This document shows positions 6,616-10,196 of a stretch of DNA of 10,196 nt, piece after piece (within the stretch, counting starts at the first letter, position 1; the number at the start of each line of letters is the position of its first letter). This DNA comes from Burkholderiales bacterium (GTDB taxonomy: Bacteria; Pseudomonadota; Gammaproteobacteria; Burkholderiales; SG8-41). The stretch lies in contig JAIESJ010000169.1 of assembly GCA_019746155.1 (NCBI GenBank), positions 1 through 10,196 on the forward strand, given 5' to 3'. The notes under the pieces were generated by a model, which saw nothing but the letters and a program-made list of their open reading frames with translations, made no database searches and had not been told where the DNA came from. The translations under genes were made by a program, and so were the position numbers.

Positions 6616-7557
6616 ATGAAAGAACACAAACGCATCAAGGGCGTGCTCTCGCCCGTCGTCACGCCGTTCAAAGCCGATCTCAGCCCCGACCCGGAGCGCT
6701 TCATCACGCAGTGCCGCTGGCTGCTCGCGCAGAACTGCGGGCTGGCGGTGTTCGGCACCAACAGCGAGGCCAATTCGATGTCGGTCAACGAGCGCATCGC
6801 GCTGCTCGACGCGCTGCTGGCGGCCGATGTCGATTCCTCGCGCATGATGCCCGGCACCGGCTGCTGCGCGCTCACCGACTCGGTGCGGTTGACCGAGCAC
6901 GCGGTGAAGGCGGGCTGCGCCGGCGTGCTGATGCTGCCGCCGTTCTATTACAAGGACGTGTCGGAGGACGGCCTCTTCCGCAACTACGCCGAGATCATCG
7001 AGCGCGTCGGCGATGCGCGGCTGCGCATCTACCTCTATCACATCCCGCCGGTGGCCGTGGTCGGCATCACGCCCAGGCTGGTCGAGCGGCTGCTGAAAGC
7101 CTATCCGACCGCCATCGCCGGCATGAAGGACAGCTCGGGCGACTGGAACAACACCAAGACCTTCCTCGACGCCTTCGCCAAGCAAGGCTTCGACGTGTTC
7201 GCCGGCAGCGAATCTTTCCTGCTCTCCAACATGCGGAACGGCGGCGCCGGCTGCATCTCCGCCACCGCCAACGTTAACCCGGCCGCGATCGACAAGCTCT
7301 ACCGCGAGTGGAAAAACGCCGACGCCGACGCGCAGCAGGAAGCGCTCAACGCGGTGCGCAAGACGGTCGGGCAGTACGTGATGATCCCCGCCTTGAAGCA
7401 GGTGGTCGCCCACTACGCCAAGGACCCGGAGTGGGTCACGGTGCGCCCGCCGCTGGTCCAACTCACCAAGGCCCAGGCCGCGACCGTGATCGAAGGGCTG
7501 GAAAAACTCAACTTCAGGATGCCGGGACTCGCCAAGATCGAGACCGTTACGACCTGA
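6616..7557 (+). CDS. Dihydrodipicolinate synthase/N-acetylneuraminate lyase (DapA/NanA) family aldolase or dehydratase
   Basis: This cytoplasmic Schiff-base (class I) enzyme has 313 residues in a TIM-barrel family that adds, cleaves or dehydrates 2-keto acids. Tyr141 (IYLYHIPP) and the Schiff-base Lys171 (AGMKDSSGD) are present. Thr48 of GTNSE and Tyr111 of PPFYYK complete the usual proton relay. The Arg that binds aspartate semialdehyde in true DapA (YNVPSR) is replaced by Val146, and GTTGE reads GTNSE. A role in lysine synthesis is therefore unlikely, and a catabolic 2-keto-3-deoxy-acid enzyme is more likely. The ATG at 6616 is set by GAGGAG eight bases upstream; the frame is open further upstream but lacks support. 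It is transcribed away from the dehydratase, sharing its regulatory region, and ends at a strong terminator. Confidence 0.93.
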   Translation: MKEHKRIKGVLSPVVTPFKADLSPDPERFITQCRWLLAQNCGLAVFGTNSEANSMSVNERIALLDALLAADVDSSRMMPGTGCCALTDSVRLTEHAVKAGCAGVLMLPPFYYKDVSEDGLFRNYAEIIERVGDARLRIYLYHIPPVAVVGITPRLVERLLKAYPTAIAGMKDSSGDWNNTKTFLDAFAKQGFDVFAGSESFLLSNMRNGGAGCISATANVNPAAIDKLYREWKNADADAQQEALNAVRKTVGQYVMIPALKQVVAHYAKDPEWVTVRPPLVQLTKAQAATVIEGLEKLNFRMPGLAKIETVTT

Positions 7558-7596
7558 CCCGGTTTGCCGGTCGCCATTCTACGGCCCGGTCCCATC

Positions 7597-7625
7597 AAAA
7601 AAGCGCACCATCGGTGCGCTTTTTT
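7597..7625 (+). terminator. Rho-independent terminator after the DapA-family gene
   Basis: The stem GCGCACC/GGTGCGC (7603-7609 and 7613-7619) has a three-base loop and is flanked by six A on the left and six T on the right. Pairing through the A/T runs gives a 13-bp perfect stem. The symmetry lets it act in both directions, so it also closes the decayed minus-strand region to its right. Confidence 0.92.
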
Positions 7626-7645
7626 GTTGCTTAATCCCTTCTTCA

Positions 7646-7765
7646 TCAGGGCGCGCGAAACACCGACAACTCGGCACGACTTGTGTCCACCGCAGTAATC
7701 CCGCTCCTTGCGCGTAGCGCGCCGGCACGCGCTTTCGTCAGCACATCGGAAACGAGCACGTCCAT
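7646..7765 (-). pseudogene. 39-codon ORF, possible truncated start of a PIN-domain gene
   Basis: The ATG is 13 bases after the stop of the ImmA/IrrE-like fragment. The protein begins MDVLVSD, which resembles the first strand of PIN-domain toxins (xxLVSDTSVLIDLE), where the Asp is a metal ligand. After that point the similarity stops: the expected xSVLxDLE part is missing and the ORF ends at residue 39 instead of about 130. An alternative is a chance ORF. Resemblance rests on seven residues only. Confidence 0.25.
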
Positions 7766-7778
7766 CGTCGGGTCCCTG

Positions 7779-8026
7779 TTACGCCGGCTGATCGAGCATG
7801 CGGTCGAGTTCCCTCACTGAAACCCCGAGCAATTCGGCCGCCTTCGGTTCTGACACCGCGCCTTCCGCCACGGCCCTGAAGCAGAGCCCGCGAAACCGTT
7901 CGGGACGCTCCGCCGGAACTCGAACAGTTCGCCGATCGAAAGTTCGCTGCGGTGCTCGCCGACCTCCTGCCAGAGCGTTTCCGCCGGTATCAGGCGGCAT
8001 ATTAAATCAAGAACTGCTGGCAACAC
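7779..8026 (-). pseudogene. Frameshifted remnant resembling the C-terminus of an ImmA/IrrE-type (XRE-linked) protein
   Basis: Two overlapping frames each make sense for half of the region. From the GTG at 8026 the frame reads LWQEVGEHRSELSIGELFEF, like the tail of ImmA/IrrE domains (EVGKRRxxLSLGELLxLK). After about 7925 the sensible frame is the other one, reading PERFRGLCFRAVAEG and then SEPKAAELLGVSVRELDRML up to the stop at 7779. The second part looks like a small helix-turn-helix-like tail seen in such proteins. An indel near 7905-7930 would restore one chain. No HExxH zinc motif is present, so only the end of a gene is left. The family assignment is from memory of the pattern and is moderate at best. 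Confidence 0.4.
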
Positions 8027-8058
8027 CGCTTACGCGCTGCCGATGACGGCAAAGTCGC

Positions 8059-8163
8059 TCAGTCCGGGCTCACCAGCCTTACCGTCGGAAAATACGCGCG
8101 AAAACGGGCGACGTCGCGCGGCAGTATCGGGATCTGCAGGACCGCGGCATGGGCGCCGTTCGG
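8059..8163 (-). pseudogene. Remnant resembling the C-terminus of a VapC/PIN-domain toxin
   Basis: The last 34 codons of this frame read LQIPILPRDVARF then RAYFPTVRLVSPD. The family ends typically read LxLPILTRDxxxFxxYFPxxxLIAP. The strand, the Arg-Asp (the last acidic metal ligand region) and the YFP block match well, although the usual Thr is Pro here. The frame stays open to 8391, but upstream of about 8163 I see no PIN residues and no antitoxin gene. This is therefore a tail without a head. It lies on the same strand as, and 32 bases before, the ImmA/IrrE-like fragment. Confidence 0.4.
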
Positions 8164-8329
8164 CTCGACCGCCAGCGGAGCCAGCGCCAGCGCTACGGAC
8201 GGCGCGATATGGTATCCCCCGGATCGCGAGGCGGCAGCGCGTATATATGCGGGATGGGCATGGTTGCAGGTCAACCCGGGTCTCGCCCAAAGCGAATCTT
8301 CCTCGAAAGTAATGGTTCGTGATTGACGA

Positions 8330-8407
8330 TTAGTGAAACCCGATGGGGCGATGGCTTTCAACCCGCAACTGATAACTGCCACCAGTCGCAACCAAACTTT
8401 TTTTCAT
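8330..8407 (-). CDS. 25-codon ORF with a strong ribosome binding site; small gene or truncated gene start
   Basis: GGAGG (8415-8419) stands seven bases before an ATG at 8407, the best-placed ribosome site of this interval. It lies 51 bases after the stop of the oxidoreductase gene on the same strand. The peptide starts MKKSLVATG, then reads on through GSYQLRVESHRPIGFH to a TAA. The Lys-Lys start followed by hydrophobic residues looks like the beginning of an exported protein, but no membrane segment follows. The likeliest reading is the first codons of a lost third gene of this operon, joined to unrelated DNA. A genuine small protein or leader peptide is possible. Confidence 0.35.
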   Translation of the reverse strand: MKKSLVATGGSYQLRVESHRPIGFH

Positions 8408-8458
8408 GGCCGCCCCTCCGATCAGGCCATCATATTACTATGGCATCGCGCGCCGGCC

Positions 8459-9370
8459 TTATTCGGTCAGCGACACCCCGCTCGCCTCTTCCCAGTACCT
8501 GACGATTTGCGTCTGGTCAAGCTCGAAACCGAGCTGGTCGACTGCCGCCGACCATAGCTCCGACACGCGTTCCGCCAGCGGGGCGGCGGCACCGATGGCT
8601 TTCGCGGTATCGACCGCGATCCTCACATCCTTGGCGATGAATCCCAGCGCCATGCCGGTGCCGTATTTGCGCGTCAGGATATGCGGGATCACTTTCTTTT
8701 CGATCGGATGGTTGCGCCCGGCGCACAGCTGGACGAGCGCTTCGGCCATCAGTTTCGCATCGAGACCGAAGCGCTTGCCTATCGTCATCGCTTCGATAAC
8801 GTTGATCAGCGCGCAGGCATTGACGTAATTGGCGAGCGCCTTGAGCGCGTGCGCGGTGCCGACGCCGCCGCAGTGAACCAGACTTTGTCCCATGGCCTGG
8901 AACAACGGACGGCAGCGTTCGACCGATGCCGCCTCGCCGCCGACCATGATGTCGAGCGTCGCGTTCTTCGCGAATATCACTCCGCCCATCACCGGCGCGT
9001 CCAGCACTTCGACGCCGCGCGGCTTGAGCGCTTCGGCCAGCGAGCGCGTGCCGAGCGGATCGGAAGTGCTCATGTCGATGACGACCGCTCCTTTTGCAAG
9101 CGCCGCGGCGGCGCCCTCGCTCCCCTCTCCCAGAACGGCCTTACGCACTATTTTGTCGTTCGGCAGCATGGTAATCACGGCGTCCGCGCCGCGCCCGGCT
9201 TCGGCGAGCGACGTGGCCGCCTTGCCGCCGTGCTGCGCGACGAACGCCCGCATGGTTTCGGCCCGGATGTCGAACACCGTCACGTCGAAACCCGTTTTCA
9301 CCAGATGTCCGGCCATGGGATTGCCCATGTTGCCGACGCCGATGAAGCCGACTTTCCTGATCTCAGTCAT
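8459..9370 (-). CDS. NAD(P)-dependent oxidoreductase, 3-hydroxyisobutyrate dehydrogenase / tartronate semialdehyde reductase family
   Basis: This cytoplasmic beta-hydroxyacid dehydrogenase has 303 residues, normal for the family. The Rossmann start GFIGVGNMGNPMA (8-20) binds the dinucleotide. Asp34 at the end of the second strand (VFDIR) favours NAD+, though Arg36 leaves NADP+ open. The catalytic Lys177 and Asn181 lie in GTAHALKALANYVN. The substrate signature reads DAPVMGG (124-130), where the family usually has DAPVSGG, so a Met replaces the Ser that contacts the substrate carboxylate. The start has AGGGG before the ATG at a spacing of about seven bases. It lies 65 bp after the PLP enzyme on the same strand, suggesting an operon that interconverts hydroxy acids, semialdehydes or beta-hydroxy amino acids. 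Members act on 3-hydroxyisobutyrate, tartronate semialdehyde, threonate or similar acids; which one is not clear. Confidence 0.92.
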   Translation of the reverse strand: MTEIRKVGFIGVGNMGNPMAGHLVKTGFDVTVFDIRAETMRAFVAQHGGKAATSLAEAGRGADAVITMLPNDKIVRKAVLGEGSEGAAAALAKGAVVIDMSTSDPLGTRSLAEALKPRGVEVLDAPVMGGVIFAKNATLDIMVGGEAASVERCRPLFQAMGQSLVHCGGVGTAHALKALANYVNACALINVIEAMTIGKRFGLDAKLMAEALVQLCAGRNHPIEKKVIPHILTRKYGTGMALGFIAKDVRIAVDTAKAIGAAAPLAERVSELWSAAVDQLGFELDQTQIVRYWEEASGVSLTE

Positions 9371-9435
9371 AAAGAATCCCCTGTGGCTATCGTTTTTTTG
9401 CCTTTAACCGTAGGGCGGCATGGCGCGCGGACACG

Positions 9436-10196
9436 TTACCAGACCGCGCCGCGCGCTGTGATCGGCCAGAGCGCTTCGACCCGGCCGTTGCGGATGCATA
9501 CGTAGTGGTCGTAAAGATTGACCGTGGGATCGCAGTGGCCGGGAATGAGCCTGAGCTTGTCGCCCACCGCGTAACCGGGCGCGCCGTTCAAGGCGAGCAC
9601 GCCGTGCTCGTCGGAGGCCCTCACATATTCCACGCCCTGCGCATCCGCCACCCGCGGCATGCCGGAATCGACGCTGGACGCCTTGAGCCCGGCGTCGACG
9701 ATGGCGCGCTCCGGCGACGGCCGGCTCATCACCGTGGTCCACACGAACAGGCTGTGCTCGAAGCGCGGAATGCCGCTTTCGGTCCATTCGTTGCGCGCGT
9801 AATCCGCGTCCATGAAAATGTAGGAGCCGGGCTGAATCTCGTGATAAACCCCGCTCGCCGCCTCGAAGGCATAGGTGCCGGTGCCGGCACCGGTCACTTT
9901 CTCGCAGGGTATTCCCGCTTTGTCCAGCAGTGCGACAGTGCGCCTGACCTGCGCGACCGCGGCTTCGATCGCCGCGCGCCGCTCCTCGACTTTGCGCAAA
10001 TGCTGCGCCGAGCCCTGATACGCCTGCAGACCGGCAAAGCGCAGGTTTCCGGATGCCGCGATTTTCCGCGCGAGTTCGAGCGCCGGCTCGCCCGGCTCGA
10101 CGCCGCAGCGGTCGGCGCCGACGTTGATTTCAACCAGCACGTCGAGCTTCACGCCCGCCTCGCGCGCCGCGGCATCGAGTGCCGCAATGTTTCCGG
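9436..10196 (-). CDS. D-threonine aldolase / D-serine dehydratase-like PLP enzyme, partial (5' end beyond the window)
   Basis: The C-terminal 252 residues are visible; the whole protein would be about 370-380. The frame runs through the right edge (GNIAALDAAAREAGV precedes KLDVLVEINVGADRCG), so the start is outside and internal GTG codons are not starts. VEINVGADRCGVEPG and the GAGTGTY phosphate-binding loop mark the alanine-racemase-like barrel of the DSD1 family. The tail has PGHCDPTVNLYD, whose His-Cys-Asp group holds the metal ion in D-threonine aldolase (Mn) or D-serine dehydratase (Zn). The PLP lysine would lie in the missing part. Such enzymes split D-3-hydroxy amino acids to glycine and an aldehyde, or deaminate D-serine. 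Its partner downstream is the hydroxyacid dehydrogenase, which could reduce or oxidise the carbon product. Confidence 0.88.
   Translation of the reverse strand, partial: GNIAALDAAAREAGVKLDVLVEINVGADRCGVEPGEPALELARKIAASGNLRFAGLQAYQGSAQHLRKVEERRAAIEAAVAQVRRTVALLDKAGIPCEKVTGAGTGTYAFEAASGVYHEIQPGSYIFMDADYARNEWTESGIPRFEHSLFVWTTVMSRPSPERAIVDAGLKASSVDSGMPRVADAQGVEYVRASDEHGVLALNGAPGYAVGDKLRLIPGHCDPTVNLYDHYVCIRNGRVEALWPITARGAVW

Larger units (their letters stand above)
7626..8458. other. Gene-poor interval with decayed gene fragments
   Basis: About 830 bp with no intact gene. Several minus-strand fragments listed separately look like pieces of toxin-antitoxin-type genes, and a short ORF with a strong ribosome site sits at the right end. 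The stretch 8164-8329 shows nothing I can assign. Stops break every frame that resembles protein. The interval separates the two metabolic clusters and looks like an old insertion-and-decay site. Confidence 0.55.

Noticed and set aside
6406..7461. A 351-codon open frame on the minus strand, antisense to the DapA-family gene
   Set aside because: It has no recognisable domain and shadow-like composition, and would overlap the terminator-bounded plus-strand gene and the regulatory region.
8059..8391. A complete 110-residue protein
   Set aside because: Only the last 34 or so residues look like real protein (PIN tail); the start has no ribosome site and the upstream part has no family features.
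9878..9893. Perfect 16-base palindrome CCGGTGCCGGCACCGG
   Set aside because: It codes for the Gly-Ala-Gly-Thr-Gly-Thr loop of the PLP enzyme, and simple GC-rich codons for Gly and Thr explain it.

Overview
The window is GC-rich proteobacterial DNA. Dense coding, Shine-Dalgarno sites and family composition suggest a Burkholderiales-like betaproteobacterium or close relative; this is inferred from style, because there is no rRNA or marker gene. It looks like an accessory carboxylic-acid or sugar-acid catabolism region, not a defence or phage region.

Layout. (A) Positions 30-6206, minus strand, read right to left: an IlvD/Edd-family sugar-acid dehydratase, an HpcH/HpaI-type aldolase, then an ABC importer of the nitrate/sulfonate/taurine (SsuABC/TauABC) type made of an ATPase, a Tat-exported binding protein and two different permeases. 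The ATPase gene carries an in-frame TGA exactly where the family has a conserved Trp. The binding protein has its own good promoter downstream of that gene. (B) 6207-6615: a divergent regulatory region with a sigma70-like promoter facing each way and a perfect palindrome. (C) 6616-7557, plus strand: a DapA/N-acetylneuraminate-lyase-family aldolase or dehydratase, closed by a strong hairpin terminator. (D) 7626-8458: about 830 bp with no intact gene. It holds pieces that look like decayed toxin-antitoxin genes (PIN-like and ImmA/IrrE-like tails) plus a 25-codon ORF with a strong ribosome binding site. (E) 8459-10196, minus strand: a 3-hydroxyisobutyrate-dehydrogenase-family oxidoreductase preceded by a D-threonine-aldolase/D-serine-dehydratase-like PLP enzyme that runs off the right edge.

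How the genes may work together (inference): the importer brings in an acid. The Fe-S dehydratase converts an aldonic-type acid to a 2-keto-3-deoxy acid. The HpaI-type (metal-dependent) and DapA-type (Schiff-base) enzymes are two alternative ways to cleave or further dehydrate that product. The reductase and the PLP enzyme could handle the resulting semialdehyde or beta-hydroxy amino acid fragments. The real substrate cannot be read from the sequence.

I did not find a convincing new molecular system. The points most worth a second look are the TGA-for-Trp change in the ABC ATPase, two perfect 12-bp hairpins inside the dehydratase gene, the inverted repeat at 4402-4466, and the decayed gene graveyard at 7646-8407.
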